From contig NC_079207.1 of NCBI RefSeq assembly GCF_026745355.1, positions 14,371,317 to 14,435,316 on the forward strand: a stretch of 64,000 nucleotides of DNA, in the 5' to 3' direction. The position numbers were made by a program, and so were the translations under genes. Under the pieces are notes generated by a model. It was not told the origin of the DNA. It made no database searches and saw nothing but the letters and a program-made list of their open reading frames with translations. This stretch comes from Beta vulgaris subsp. vulgaris. Lineage: Eukaryota; Streptophyta; Magnoliopsida; Caryophyllales; Amaranthaceae. Positions 1 through 11,806 of the stretch are shown here, in pieces. Each line of letters opens with the position of its first letter. Positions within the stretch are counted from its first letter, which is position 1.

Positions 1-699
1 ATCTCCTCAATAGCAACGGGTCGCATGGGGAACAAGGCCAGAATGACCAGGATCAGGTGGCGAACTCCAAGACCCCTACTGAGCAAGTGGGGGAAGAGAA
101 TGAAGAGGAGGAGCAAGAGATAGAGATCCAACAGCAACCCAGCCCAAAAGAGGAAGTGAGTACCGGCTAAGGGAACCGGTATCTTTGAGAAACTCTCCTT
201 TCTCCACTGCCATCCTCCAAGAGCCCATGGATAAGATCAAAATGCCGACATGCAAATATGACGGCAAGACAGATGCGGAGGATCACATCTCGGCATACGG
301 GGGCCATATGCTACTGTACACTGATACCGACTCGGCATGGTGTAAGGTGTTCCCTTTACGCTGACTGGGCTTGGTCATACATGGTTCAAGAGCATACCAC
401 CGACAACTGTCTTCAATTTTCGCCAGCTCACTTCCATGTTCATTACACATTTCGTCAGTAACAAGCGTAAGGAGAAAGCTATCAGCGAGCTGGTTTCCAT
501 CAAGCAAGGAGACTCAGAGAGCTTGAGGGACTATGTAGGGCGCTTCAATGTAGAAGCTGTCACCATACCTAGTCTGCAGCAAGAGGTAGAAGTCTTAGCC
601 CTAATAACAGGTCTGAAAGAAGGGACTGCCTTCAGAAGCTACCTAGGTCGCAAAAAGCTGACAAGCCTGACATAATTTTTGGGGAAGGCAAATGACTTC
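1..699 (+). pseudogene. Ty3/gypsy gag, 5' part, interrupted
   Basis: Decayed gag (capsid-type) region of a Ty3/gypsy retrotransposon; the window opens inside it. From about 205 the translation gives a retrotransposon-gag pattern, with a YDGKTDAEDH block at about 257 and then, in other frames, MFITHFVSNKRK and QGDSESLRDYVGRF at 436-675. Frame changes near 300-430 and a TAA at 673-675 disable it. The reading resumes at 17302, beyond the inserted copia element, so 1-699 and 17302-17842 are one gene split by that insertion. The family match rests on established gypsy gag patterns; the joining is shown by the TSD. No LTR of this element is visible in the window. Confidence 0.8.
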
Positions 700-2056
700 T
701 GTTGAACCCTAGTTTTGATGATGACAAAGGAACAAAGATGCGAACTAAGTACTGGACTAACAAGTTGTTTAAGTGAATGAATTTCAAGGTATCAATGAAA
801 GGAACAAAGAGAATACTAAGTCAAGGAAGAAATCAAGTTTGAATTTTGAAGACTAAGTTAAGATGTTTCTATATTTGGTACTGGAGCAGCATTGGAGCAA
901 GAAGACTAAAGCGAGGCTTTTTTGTTTCTAGTTCTATTGTATAGGAACGAGTAAAAATGGTAAGGAACTATGACAATTTAGAATGAGAATGATCTTTCTT
1001 CCTTTGTAAGGAACAAATGAATTGGCGCTAAATTTATAAGTTAAAGGAACTAACAATTAAAAGGAACTAGACTTAGGATGAAGCATTACAACGGTACATT
1101 TATGTCAGTTGAGTAAATTATGCCTAAAATCTAGGTAACCGTTTTATTTAAAAAAAAAAAAATCTGATTTTAAGGATTATCTTTTTGAGGAAAAGATTTT
1201 ATTTTTTCGAAGATAATAAAAATACTTTTCGATTTTTACGGAAATAATTTAAAGATAATAATTTTATTAAAAGGATTTTATTTCGATTTTAATAATTAAA
1301 ATATTTTTAATTAAATCAGATTTTTTAAATAATGCTTGAAGTGGTTGTTAAAATTAAGCAGCAAGTAACTTAAAACACTCCCACGTTTAATAGTGATCAT
1401 GGAGATCATGGGATGATTGAGGAACGTGTTCCTTCGAGTAAGGAACATCATGGAATAATGGTTTTACCACTAAAACATGTTTTAATCCCACGTTCTAAGT
1501 TATTATCACTATAAATACTAATGTCTAATTAAGTTCAAAGTGTGTAGGACTAAGCGATTTAGTGAGTTGTACTAAGTAAAGTGTCAGTGCCTTCATTCTC
1601 TCATAATAGCCATTTGTTCTTTGCTTTCTTACTCTAATTCCACTAAGCTTATTCGATCAATTGTATTTTGGTTTTTGGGGTAAGGGAACTTTGAGTGAAG
1701 TTCTGTAAGAGAGAAGCTTTGAGTAAAGCAGTTAAGTGAGAAAACTTCGAGTGAAGTTGAGAGGAATCTGTTAAGGGAACAGTGGTCAGGAACTTGAGTT
1801 TAGGAACTCAAGGTGTGGCTCGAGTTAGAATTAGGTTGTAACAAAATTGTTTGGCCTAATTAGTGAAAGAGTTGAGTTTAAAATCCCTAGTGGTCGAGGT
1901 TGTTTCTTCTTGTTGGGCCCAAGAATTTTTCCTCGTAAAAATCCCTTGTGTTCCTTTAGCTTGTTTATTTTTTATTAAGTTTAAATTCCGCAAAAAGTTA
2001 CGTTTATTTCTACACTACAATTCACCCCCCTCTTGTAGTGTTCCTAGGAAATAACA
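700..2056 (+). repeat. 5' LTR of the Sirevirus-like element
   Basis: 1357-bp direct repeat partner of 15953-17296. It starts TGTTGAAC and ends AACA and is preceded by the ACTTC duplication. A TATAAATA box lies at 1510-1517. An A-run near 1149 is longer than in the right copy, one of several small length differences. Confidence 0.93.
1510..1517 (+). promoter_or_regulatory. LTR TATA box
   Basis: TATAAATA, conserved at the matching place in the 3' LTR (16758-16765). It is the likely start-site element of the retrotransposon RNA. No transcript evidence is available here. Confidence 0.6.
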
Positions 2057-2058
2057 AT

Positions 2059-2070
2059 TGGTATCAGAGC
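2059..2070 (+). other. Primer-binding site
   Basis: TGGTATCAGAGC, three bases after the LTR end. It is the standard complement to the 3' end of initiator methionine tRNA used by most plant copia elements. Confidence 0.9.
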
Positions 2071-2117
2071 AGAACTCACGAAATAGGAAACCCTATTGAG
2101 AAAAAGATCCAAGGAAC

Positions 2118-3840
2118 AATGAATACCACCGAGAAACTTGAGAAGGTTATTCCACTCAAAGGCCTCCTATGTTCAATGGGAAGTACTACAACTATTGGAA
2201 GAACCGCATGGAGATATTCATCAAGGCTGAAAACTATCAGGTATGGAGAGTCATTGAAGTTGGTGATTTCGAAGTCACAACTACAAATGACAAAAATGAG
2301 GTAACTCTAAAACCCTCTCTGATTATGACAAACTGATTTTGAAAGAATGGAAGTAAATGCCATGGCCATTAAACTGTTGCATTGTGGACTTGGACCCCAT
2401 GAACATAATAGGATCATGGGATGCGAATCCGCAAAGCAAATATGGGATTTACTAGAAGTAACCCACGAAGGAACTAATGAAGTAAAAGATCAAAATTGAT
2501 TTACTTATGAATCAATATGAACTGTTCTCATGAAATAAGGAAAGCATCGAGATGTTTACTCGTTTTACTAACATTATTAATGAGTTGCTTCTCTTGGAAA
2601 GTTTATTTCATCAGAGGAACAGGTTCGAAAGGTTCTTAGGAGTCTTCCTAAGGACAGATGGATGGCTAAAGTCACTGCTTTAAACGAAACTAAAGACTTC
2701 ACTAAGTTCTTAAAACAGCTGGCTGGGTCACTTATGACTCATGAGCTTCACCTTGATACTGAATATGGTGAAAGCTCCAAATCAAAACATTGCTCTCAAA
2801 GCAGATGATGAAGATGATTCGACTCAAGAAGAAGAAGCAGCCTCATGGTTCGAAAATTTCGAAAGATGTATAGGAACATGAAGAAGGAAACTTCAAAGGT
2901 AAAACTAAGAAATTTTCTAACAAAGTGCTTGTCATAAATGTGGTAGTACAGATCACTTCATCAAGGAATGTCCCTTTGGGAAAATGACAAAACCAAAGAA
3001 AGGAACAAGGAAGCTTTGCTGAAAGGAACAAAGAATCAAAGCACCTTTTCTAAGGCAAACGTCGAAAGCATGATAGCTGCTTGGGGAGATTCAGAGACGG
3101 AAGAGAGAAGAACAACAACTGAAGAAACAGCAAACCTTTGCCTCATGGCAAACATGAGAAAAAGAAGATGAAGAAAATGTTGAGGTAAGTCAACATGGAC
3201 TTGAGTCAGACTAGATTGTAAAACTAGCTGAAATATATGATCTTCTTTATGATGCAATTCTTGAATGTAGAGATGAACGTGAAAAACGTGAACAAACGAA
3301 CAAGCCTTAAAGTTTGCAAGAACACATAGAATGGCTTAAGAAAATGAGAACAGATGTTGAAACTAGATTCTTTGATTTGTTTGATAAAAATTAAAAATCA
3401 AAGAATTTATGAAGAGTTTGAAAAATGAAAATTATCTAATTAATTTAGAATTTCACACTTGAAGGAATTTGTCCCTGTTCTGAGTTCCTTTGATATAAGA
3501 TCAACCCTTTGAAAGGATACAGATCTGAGATTGAAAATTTGAATAAAGAGAAAAATTGTTTTAAAGGAACAGATCTGTAATCTTAAAAAGGAACTGGTTG
3601 TGCAAGGAACAGAGGCAAAATATGATGTTCTCTAAGTGGATTGAGAAACCACACAAAAGAAAAGAAGGTCTTGGTTTTGAAAACTACAAGAAAAGGAACA
3701 AGAAATATGTTGATCTACCTAGTGATAAATTTTGTATGTATTGTGAAAAGGTAGGTCATTACATTAATCAATGTCAACTAAAAACTGAAATGATTGGCAA
3801 AAATGTGAAAATAAGTAACAAAAAATGGGTTGTCAAATAA
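2118..3840 (+). pseudogene. Copia gag with two CCHC zinc knuckles
   Basis: Gag remnant in several frames. Reading through the disruptions gives the usual copia gag start (FNGKYYNYWKNRMEIFI at about 2170-2220). A CCHC zinc knuckle follows at 2930-2971 (C-x2-C-x4-H-x4-C, CHKCGSTDHFIKEC). A second knuckle lies at 3733-3774 (CMYCEKVGHYINQC), within an 80-codon open stretch at 3598-3840. Two knuckles about 760 bp apart are unusual for copia gag; one may mark the end of gag proper. Numerous stops and indels make the gene non-functional. Confidence 0.75.
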
Positions 3841-3899
3841 AGTCCTAGTCAAGAACAGGAACCCACGAAAAGGGGTTCCTACAACTAACAATAGTTGAT

Positions 3900-5113
3900 T
3901 TTTGCAGGTTGGAGTGAGGGGGAACAACACATGGTATCTGATAGTGGTTGTTCCAAGCAATGACAGGAGACAAATAAGTTTTCTCACTCTCAACCTATGA
4001 AGGTGGAAGTGTAATTTGGTGACAATAAGAAAGTAACATATTTGCCATGGGTAAGGTTGGTAAGTCACCATTACACTCATTGTGAAAATGTATTTTTAGT
4101 TGAAGGTCTAAAACATAATCTATTGAGTATTTCCAATTCTGTGAAAGGGAAATGTTGTAAATTTGATAAGAAAAATGCTTGATCATCAACATTAAAACTA
4201 AGAAGGTTATTTGGAAGGAACAAGGAAAGGGAACACATATATTGTGGATCTTGATCTTGTTCCTAAAATCAATTACGTTTCTTAGTGTATTGAAGATGAT
4301 TCACTTCCTTTGGCAAAGCGTCTAGGACATGCTAGCTTTCATTACTTGAAAACTTGATCAAAAGATCTTGTTTGGTTACCATCTATAAAATTTCATATTG
4401 ATCAAGTTGTGATGCATGTGCCGAGGAAAGTGTAGATCCTCTTTCAAATCTAAAACTATAGTAAGCACCACTAAACCATTAGAATTAATTCATATGGACT
4501 TGTGTGGCCTATGAGAATTCAAAGTAGAAGTGGAAAGAGGTATGTGTTAGTTATTGTTGATGATTACTCTAGGTATACATGGGTTATTTTTTCACTCTAG
4601 TAAAGATGAGACTTATGATGAGTTCCTTGTCTTTGCTAAAAGAGTTCAACATTTGAGTGATCAAAAATAATGCATATTAGATCGATCATGGAAGAATTTG
4701 AAAATTATAAATTTGATGACTTAAGCAGAGATAATGGCCTGATCATAATTTTTCTCCCCTAGGACACCACAACAAAATGGTGTTGTAGAAAGGAAAAATA
4801 GAACTTTGGAGAAATGCTAGAACCATGTAATTGCTAGTGAACTTCCAAGGAACTTTTGGGCCGAAGCTGTTAACACTGCTTGTCACATAATTAATCGTGC
4901 CATGATGAGACCTATCATTAACAAAACTCCTTATATGAGCTTTATTTTGGAAAGAAACCCAATATCACTTATTTCAGAACATTTGGTTGCAAATGTTTTG
5001 TTCATAACAATGGAAAAGATAATCTTGGAAAAATTGATGCTAGGAGTGATGAAGCAATATTCTTAGGATACTCATCACAAAGTAAGGCTTATAAAGTTTA
5101 CAATAAAAGAAGG
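3900..5113 (+). pseudogene. Copia protease and integrase region
   Basis: Degenerate pol segment. A pre-integrase stretch (about 4080-4440) leads to the integrase core: HMDLCGPMRI near 4493, then VDDYSRYTWV with the first catalytic Asp near 4557, a second Asp in the RSDHGREFENYKF-like stretch near 4680-4715, and the catalytic Glu in PQQNGVVERKNRTLE near 4767-4812. The post-core FLGYSS and KAYKVYNK signatures (about 5065-5107) follow, and the MULE then interrupts the reading. Several single-base indels and stops are present. The coding resumes at 9864 with DESDKFNPS. Confidence 0.85.
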
Positions 5114-5191
5114 AAAATTCTATATGGTGACCTTGTATTATTTTAAATTCTATTTGGTAGCCAAAAATAAACTTCTTTACATATCGTGACC
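5114..5191 (+). repeat. MULE left terminal inverted repeat
   Basis: Pairs with 9785-9862 over 78 bp with about one mismatch. It contains two near copies of ATTCTATNTGGT about 28 bp apart, a possible transposase-binding repeat. Confidence 0.88.
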
Positions 5192-5425
5192 CTGTACTAG
5201 TTTGCCTTTTTAACTCGTGACATTACTAAGCCTAAAACGTTATGTTAACGTTAAGTTTTCATAGTTTTCGTTGTATAATGCGTTAGGTTAGCTTAGTAAC
5301 TTATTTCCCTCCAAAAAAATTTGTTAGTTTCCCTCCCAAATGTATTAGCCCCTTCCCCATATAAACAGGTCCTCATAGAACCTAAAGCACCATTTTTTTT
5401 CTTCCTTTAATTCTGTTTCTCTTCG

Positions 5426-5743
5426 ATGGCTTCATCTTCAAATGCTTCTTCTTTCTCAAGCTTGGGTGCTACTAATGAGGCTCCTTTTGTGTGGGTTAAA
5501 TTGAGACGTTGTCTTTGCCAATCTAATGCATATTTTGAGATTAAGATTTCTGGATCTACTGCTAATCCTAACAAGCTATACTATAAGTGCAAAGCGTGTG
5601 GAAAATTTGGCTGGGTTGCAGATGCAGATATGAAGAACGAAGTTGCTGCTGTGGGTGATGGAGTTAGGGAGATGGCAGATGGGATAACTGATGTCAAAGA
5701 GAAATTAGGTTCATTTGTCAAATTATTCAAGCTGGGGAAATAA
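5426..5743 (+). CDS. GRF-type zinc-finger protein carried by the MULE
   Basis: Intact 105-codon ORF running towards the transposase gene, starting about 310 bp inside the left end of the MULE. After a Ser/Ala-rich start, residues about 28-64 give a GRF zinc-finger pattern: RCLCQ, then TANPNKLYYKCKACGKFGW, with paired Cys and the Asn-Pro and Phe-x-Trp landmarks of the family. The C-terminal third is Lys/Asp-rich and probably helical. GRF zinc fingers bind nucleic acid in known proteins; what this one does is not known. Its uninterrupted frame contrasts with the surrounding decay. It could be a captured host gene or a standing accessory gene of this MULE lineage. The domain call is moderately firm; the role is inference. 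Confidence 0.7.
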   Translation: MASSSNASSFSSLGATNEAPFVWVKLRRCLCQSNAYFEIKISGSTANPNKLYYKCKACGKFGWVADADMKNEVAAVGDGVREMADGITDVKEKLGSFVKLFKLGK

Positions 5744-6075
5744 TGGAATTTGGCAGGGACAACTACTGAGAGGATTGGTACAGCTGGCCTTCATGGAGAT
5801 GGTTGTTAAAATGACATGGTTTATGTACATAGTTATGGTTATTCTTGTAATGTTGAAATAGTTACTAGGCTGAAGTGATGTATTGTAAGCAGGAGTAATA
5901 TGTATTTCCAGTTGTACTTTTGCAAATCAAGAAATGAAGTTTAATTTGTCCAAAATAATTCATCTCATTATATCTATGCCATGGGTTGAAGTCAATTTCC
6001 ACAAATCACATAATGTGCAAAAAGAAAGGTTTACATTCCTAACAACCTTCTGTGAAAACAAAACATGGTTACTAA
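5744..6075. other. Intergenic stretch between convergent MULE genes
   Basis: AT-rich 3' region shared by the GRF ORF and the transposase gene. I see no ORF or repeat. It presumably holds both polyadenylation regions. Confidence 0.5.
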
Positions 6076-9000
6076 TTAGAATTCACCCCCCCAAAACAAA
6101 TTTATAAAATAAACAGGTTGTGTCATGGTCAGTCTTGCACTTCTTCTTGGTTGGACCTGAAGCATTGGTTGTGAAGATGTGGTTGCTCTATTGTCTTGTT
6201 GCTTCTTTTGTTTTGCTGTTGCACCCCCCTTACAAGTTAGAGAATTATGCCAAAACTCTTTACAGTTGCCACACCTAATGGTCTTGGACCTCTTCCCCTT
6301 TTGCTGCTCATCCTCCTCCTTTCTCTTATTTCTGCATGGTCTTCCTGCCCCTCTTTTCATCATTGGGGGTGCAATCTCAGGTAGCACAGTCTCAGGCTCT
6401 GGCCATTGTTCAGGGTCAGGTATTGGCTTTATATTGGATGAGTAGGCTCTCTTGTACACCTCCACACTATACCAACTGCTTACATACTTGTGAGGATCCT
6501 CTTTGGCATGTAAAATGGCCCTCATACCATGTTTACATGGTATTCCACTTATTTGCCACAAATTACAAGCACAAGTTCTGTTAATCAAGCTCACTGGCAG
6601 AACTGACCTCCCATCATGTACTTCAAACTCTCCTTGACCAGAGAAATAAGCTTTGCAAGTCCTTGAATCTTGGCATAGAGTTTGTACTCTCTTGACAATA
6701 TTGGGACATATGTCAGTGTTTTCCCAGCCCTCACAAATTTGCCTTCTGGATGCTAGCCTGACCATTGTTACTCTTCTTATACCTGCAAATAAGAAAAAGA
6801 ACAAGTCAACACAGGCCTATTAACTTGAAATAACAAAAAAAACACCAATCATACCTTCTAGAAGTGTCAATACAGGCCTGCATCTATCTATGCCAAGTGT
6901 AGCATTAAAGCTTTCCACGAAGTTTGTCTTATTAACATCACTTTTAATATCAGGGTTGAATTGCCACTTTGTCCACCTACTTTGATCTCCTAACTTTGAA
7001 AGCCATACTCTTGTGTTAGGATTTACTTTGTCCAAAGCTTCCATTGCCTTCTTAAAGTGAACTTAGATGTGGCTCCACAAGCCTTCCAAAATAAACTGAA
7101 CAGTAGAGGACCTCCAAAGACCTCTTCCAGTTTTTACTTAAGTGTTTACAACAATACCTTCTCCCAACTTTTGGCCAATGCTCAGTCAATGCCATGTCAA
7201 TGCCCTTGTGAAGAAAAGAAAAAGCATCAAACTTCTGCATCAGTTATAATACAATACAATAATTAAGAGAAGCAAAGACAATAATTACAAAACATATGTA
7301 CCTTTTTCCTATCATATATAATACACCAGTTGTCACCTCTACCACTATCCTTCAATGCATTCTTTAAATGCCACACAAAGAATGCCCAACTTTCACCATC
7401 CTCACCAGGTACAATAGCCCAAGCAAAGGGGAATATTTCATTATTGCCATCAAGAGCTATTGCAGACAAAAGAATGCCCCCATAGTTACCCTTATGGTGT
7501 GCACCATCCACACCTATCAAACTTCTGCATCCAGCAAGTAACCCCTCCAGAGATCCTTTCAGAGCAATGAATATAGAAGAGAAAGACAATGGTCTTTCTG
7601 GATGATCTGGGGGTGTCCATGCACAAATTGCAATAGACTCAGGGTTTGTTTCTTTGACAATTTCACAATATCTAGGCAACAAACTATAAGAAACATCATG
7701 CCCCCCATGTATTTCTATCAATGCTTCTGCCCTCATCTTTATAATAGTGCTCTGTTTCATTTGGATTCCATATCTCTGCCATAACAACTCATTCAGAGAC
7801 TTTGCACTAATGTTATTGTTTGCTCTGATATCATCCAGTAGCTTCTCTTTATCCCACTTGCAGGTTACCATTGGGTTGCTCACTTCTAACCCCAGACAAC
7901 TGTGTTCTGAGTTTTGGATGGATTTGATGGCCCAAGTTGTGCCATCTGGTAGCCTTGAAGCATGTAATCTCCACATACAACCCTGGGCAGAACATACTGC
8001 AGTATACCTAGTGTTACTAGCCTTGTTAACAACCACAGAGAACCCACATTGAATGCAGTAGTCTCTCACCACACTTCTCAAATGATGCTTGTCTAGAAAT
8101 AACATCCAAGGCCTAAGCACTATCTTTCCAAACTCATCATCACCATATGCCTCACCATTCTGGTATAACCTCTTCAAGTAGTTGGATTCATGTTTTCCAT
8201 CAATCTTGACATCATCATCATCTTCAAAATCATGGCCCTCATATGGGTCATACTCATCATGAATGTTTTCCAAACCATCATCATCAGATAAGCCATCCTC
8301 TGAGACCAAACTCTCATCAGTGTCAGTCCCATTTCCAGTAGGTGAGTACATTTCATCATCATCCAAGTTATGCCCCCCTTGATTTGTATGCAAACTAATT
8401 GCAGCATTGTTAAGATCAGTTTCATGGCTGCTACTGTTCCCACTAGTAGGCCTCACATTCAACCCTTTTCTAGCTGTAGTGGTTTTAAGGATCTTTTTTG
8501 CTCCAGCAGATGTAGTTTTAGATGCCTTTGATGAACCCTCAGTTGTACCAGAAGTAGTATTAGGTTGTAACATAATTAGATTCATGTCATTCACAGTAGT
8601 ACTAATAGTAGTCACTATTGTTCTATGGCTAGGGCTAGTACTAGGACTATGTAACAATGTAATGTGTTTCACACGATCATTTTCTTCCCAAGTTACATGA
8701 GCCCTCCCCCTTCCTCTTCCCTTTCCTGTACCTCTTCCCTTAAGGCTAGCTCTCCCCCTACCTCTTCCCCTTCCTCTAACTCGACTGGTGGGTACACCTT
8801 CATTGACTACATCAATCCATGTTTCCTCTATTGCTAGGTTAACTGGATTGTCATTTGGTGAATAAGGGATAGAGGAATTAATTGTGTCAAGAAATTCAGT
8901 AGCAGAACATATATGAACTTCTCTATGCCTTTGGCTCCTCCTAGGTGTGTTAGTGGCAGTTGGTTTCAAAGAGGGTGCAATAGGTTGTGACAACCCATCA

Positions 9001-9334
9001 TTACTCTCCACAACTTTCTTCCCAGACCTTAAGCTTTTCACAGCCTTCATGAGTTTAGATGGTTCACTAAGTTCCCAACCCAAATGTAGATTAACTTAGA
9101 CCAGGTAAGTTAGCAAACATTTTCATTAAGTCACTGTTAGTTTGTAATTCAATGTGTTTCATCATAAACACATAATTAAAGAAAGGGTTCTTTGGGATTT
9201 GAATTTTGTTTTCCCGGGCCTTATATATCTTCGTACTCTATAACTAAGTCAATTAAATTGACAGTATCAATATCACTTACAACCAAATCGACATCAAAAC
9301 CCTTATATTGAAATTTCAAAACCACAGCTTCAGA
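6076..9334 (-). pseudogene. MuDR-type transposase, multi-exon, frameshifted
   Basis: Transposase of the MULE, read from 9334 down to 6076. The N-terminal part (9334 to about 9110) starts MSEAVVLKFQYKGFDVDL and needs one frameshift. A long ORF (9083-7302) has a GRGRGRGR basic stretch, an acidic linker, the MuDR DNA-binding region (LRPWMLFLDKHHLRSVVRDY) and the catalytic-core start LIGVDGAHHKGNYGG. Two introns with GT-AG ends fit at 7301-7235 and 6854-6783. The last exon has a SWIM zinc finger (Cys-x-Cys to Cys-x-His, 6529-6573) and a CCHC knuckle (CGNCKEFWHNSLTC, 6232-6273). Frame breaks near 7060 and 7120 suggest the gene is inactive. Family membership is firm; the exon borders are my reading. 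Confidence 0.88.
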
Positions 9335-9784
9335 CATTCTTCAAGAGCAAATTATACATGCAAGAAAAACACATAAACATAGTATCAACAACTACAAAAT
9401 GAAGAGAAGAACAAAAAAACCAACGAAATTCAGAAAAAAATCGACATACCTGGACAATAATCGAACCTTTACAAACCCAAGAGATGCCAAAAATCGAACC
9501 TTTTTTGCAACCTTACTCCTCAATTGCACTCTTTCATTCGAAGCTCGCTCAAAAAATTAGGGTTTAGGGTTGAATCGCATGTGAAGCTCGCTCAAAAAAT
9601 GCCCCAAATTCGCAAGTGAGGAAAATTTTTAGGCCTGAATCGCAATTGAATAGGGACAAAGTTATTCTTGGTTCAGAAGAAAAACATGTCAAAGAGAGAA
9701 GTCAAACTTTAAAATCAAAATTTTAAGTCAACTAACGTTTGTTTAGTTTGTAATGTCACGTTTCCTAACTGCACGCTAATTATA
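9335..9784 (-). other. MULE transposase upstream region
   Basis: AT-rich leader between the transposase start and the right terminal repeat. It contains a direct repeat of GAAGCTCGCTCAAAAAAT (about 9540-9557 and 9581-9598). No other gene is seen; it is the likely promoter and 5' UTR. Confidence 0.5.
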
Positions 9785-9862
9785 GGTCACGATATGTAAA
9801 TAAGTTTATTTTTGGCTACCAAATAGAATTTAAAATAATACAAGGTCACCATATAGAATTTT
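9785..9862 (-). repeat. MULE right terminal inverted repeat
   Basis: Inverted partner of 5114-5191. Copia coding resumes immediately outside it. Confidence 0.88.
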
Positions 9863-9863
9863 T

Positions 9864-11806
9864 GATGAATCTGACAAATTCAATCCAAGCATACAGGTTG
9901 ATGACTATGAGATTGGCTTGGTACGACCAAATGAGAAAGATACAAATTCAATTGAAGAAGAAGCAATAAAAGAGGAAAGGAACGAAGAAAATGAAAACAT
10001 TCATGTTCCTGTTCCTCAAGACGAAGGAGTTGAACCTGTTCCTCAAGTTGAAGGAACTGAGTCTACCATTGCTGAAAGAGGAACAACTGATCAAAGCTCC
10101 TCATCTACTCAAGGAACTCAAGAGGAACAACCTGTTCCTATAAGGGAATTCCAACCAAAACCTTGGAGACATCAAAAATCACATCCAGTGGAACTCATAA
10201 TAAGTGACATATCCAAAGGTACGCAAACTAGATCTCAATTAAGGAATTTTTGTGCATTTCATGCGTTCCTATCAATGATGAAATCACGAAATCATGAAGA
10301 AGCCTAACTGATTAGACTGGATCATTGCCATGCAAGCTGAATTAAATGAGTTCGAAAGAAACAAGGTATGACATCTAGTTCCTTCTTCTAAGCAACAAAA
10401 GGTAATTGGCTTAAAATGGGTGTTTAGGAATAAGCTAGATGAGTATGGAACAATTGTTGGGAACAAAGCTAGACTTGTAGTAAAAGGTTATAATCAACAA
10501 GAAAGAATTGACTATGAATAAACCTTTGCTCCTGTTGCTAGACTAGAAGCCATTAGAATTCTAATTGCATTTGTTGCTTATATGAGTTTTAAATTATATC
10601 AAATGGATGTTAAGTGTGCATTTCTAAATGATTATTTAAATGAAGATGTACATGTTGAACAAACCTCAGGATTTGAAAACAATGATCTCCTAAACCATGT
10701 CTACAAGCTTGACAAGGCTCTTTATGGGTTAAAGCAAGCGCCTAGATCATGGTATGAGAGATTATCAAAGTTCCTTTTAGAAAACAACTTTAAAAGAGAA
10801 AAGATGGATAAAACCTTGTTTCTAAAATCAAAAGGAACTGACATATTACTTGTTCAAATATATGTTGATGACATCATTTTCGGAGCAACAAATGAAACAT
10901 TATGCAAAGAATTCTCAAATCTCATGATGAGTAATGAATTTGAAATGAGTATGATGGGTGAGTTAAATTTCTTTCTTGGGTTACAGATTAAGCAAACTAA
11001 AAAAGGAATAATTATTCACCAACAAAAATACATAAAGGAACTGCTAAAGAAATATGGCCTGGAAAACTCAAAGATAAATCACACTCCTATGGCAACTTAT
11101 CTAAATCACTCAAAGATTCCATAGGAACAAGTGTTGATCAAACGAAATATAGAGGTATGATTGTTTCACTTTTGTATCTAAATGCTAGTCGTCTAGAAAT
11201 AGCTTTTAGTGTTGGTTTGTGTGCTAGATTTCAAGCTAATCCCAAGGAATCTAATCTAACTGCCGTGAAGAGAATTCTTAGATATCTTAAAGGAACAGAT
11301 GATCTTGGACTCTATTATCCAAGAAGTGATACATTTGAGTTAAGAGGATATGCTGATGCTGATTATGATGGCGATCTTGTAAATAGGAAAAGCACCTCAT
11401 GTATGGTTCAATTTCTTAGTCATAGTTTAGTTTCTTGGAGCACCAAGAAACAAAATATATTTGATTTATCCACTGCTAAAGCAGAATATGTAGCTGCTGC
11501 TGCATGTTGCTCTCAAATGCTTTGGATAAAACAACAACTTTGTAACTATGGAATAATCTTTAATTGTATTCCTATTTATTGTGATAATGATAGTGCCATT
11601 AGTATTTCAAAAGATCCAGTGTATCATTCAAGAGTTAAGCATATACATATATGACATCACTTTCTGAAATAAAATGCGGAAAAAGGTTTGAATAAACTTG
11701 AGTTTTGTCAAACTGAAAATCAAATTGCTGATATACTAACTAAGCCTCTACAAAGAGATAGATTTGAAAAATTAAGGCTTGAGTTAGTATTAATAAAACT
11801 TAAGTA
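9864..11806 (+). pseudogene. Copia reverse transcriptase and RNase H
   Basis: Continuation of copia pol after the MULE. A Glu/Pro-rich linker (9918-10307) precedes the reverse transcriptase: LKWVFRNKLDEYG near 10412, KLYQMDVKCAFLNDYLNEDV near 10590, the LYGLKQAPRSWY signature near 10720-10755, and the catalytic YVDD at 10861-10872. RNase H follows (11157-11654, with GYADADYDGD, STAKAEYVAA and CDNDSAI), and the usual QIADILTKPL tail sits near 11723. In-frame stops near 10307, 10519, 11122 and 11653 disable it. These are classic Ty1/copia signatures, so identity is firm. Confidence 0.92.

Larger units (their letters stand above)
5114..9862. mobile_element. Mutator-like element (MULE) inside copia pol
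   Basis: A 4.75-kb DNA transposon bounded by 78-bp terminal inverted repeats (5114-5191 and 9785-9862). These start AAAATTCTATATGGTGACC and differ at about one internal base; weaker similarity continues inward. It encodes a MuDR-type transposase on the minus strand and a small GRF zinc-finger protein on the plus strand, transcribed towards each other. I could not find the expected 9-bp TSD. The copia reading frame appears to lack about ten codons at the junction, so a deletion probably accompanied or followed insertion. The near-identical ends suggest it is younger than its host element. Confidence 0.9.
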
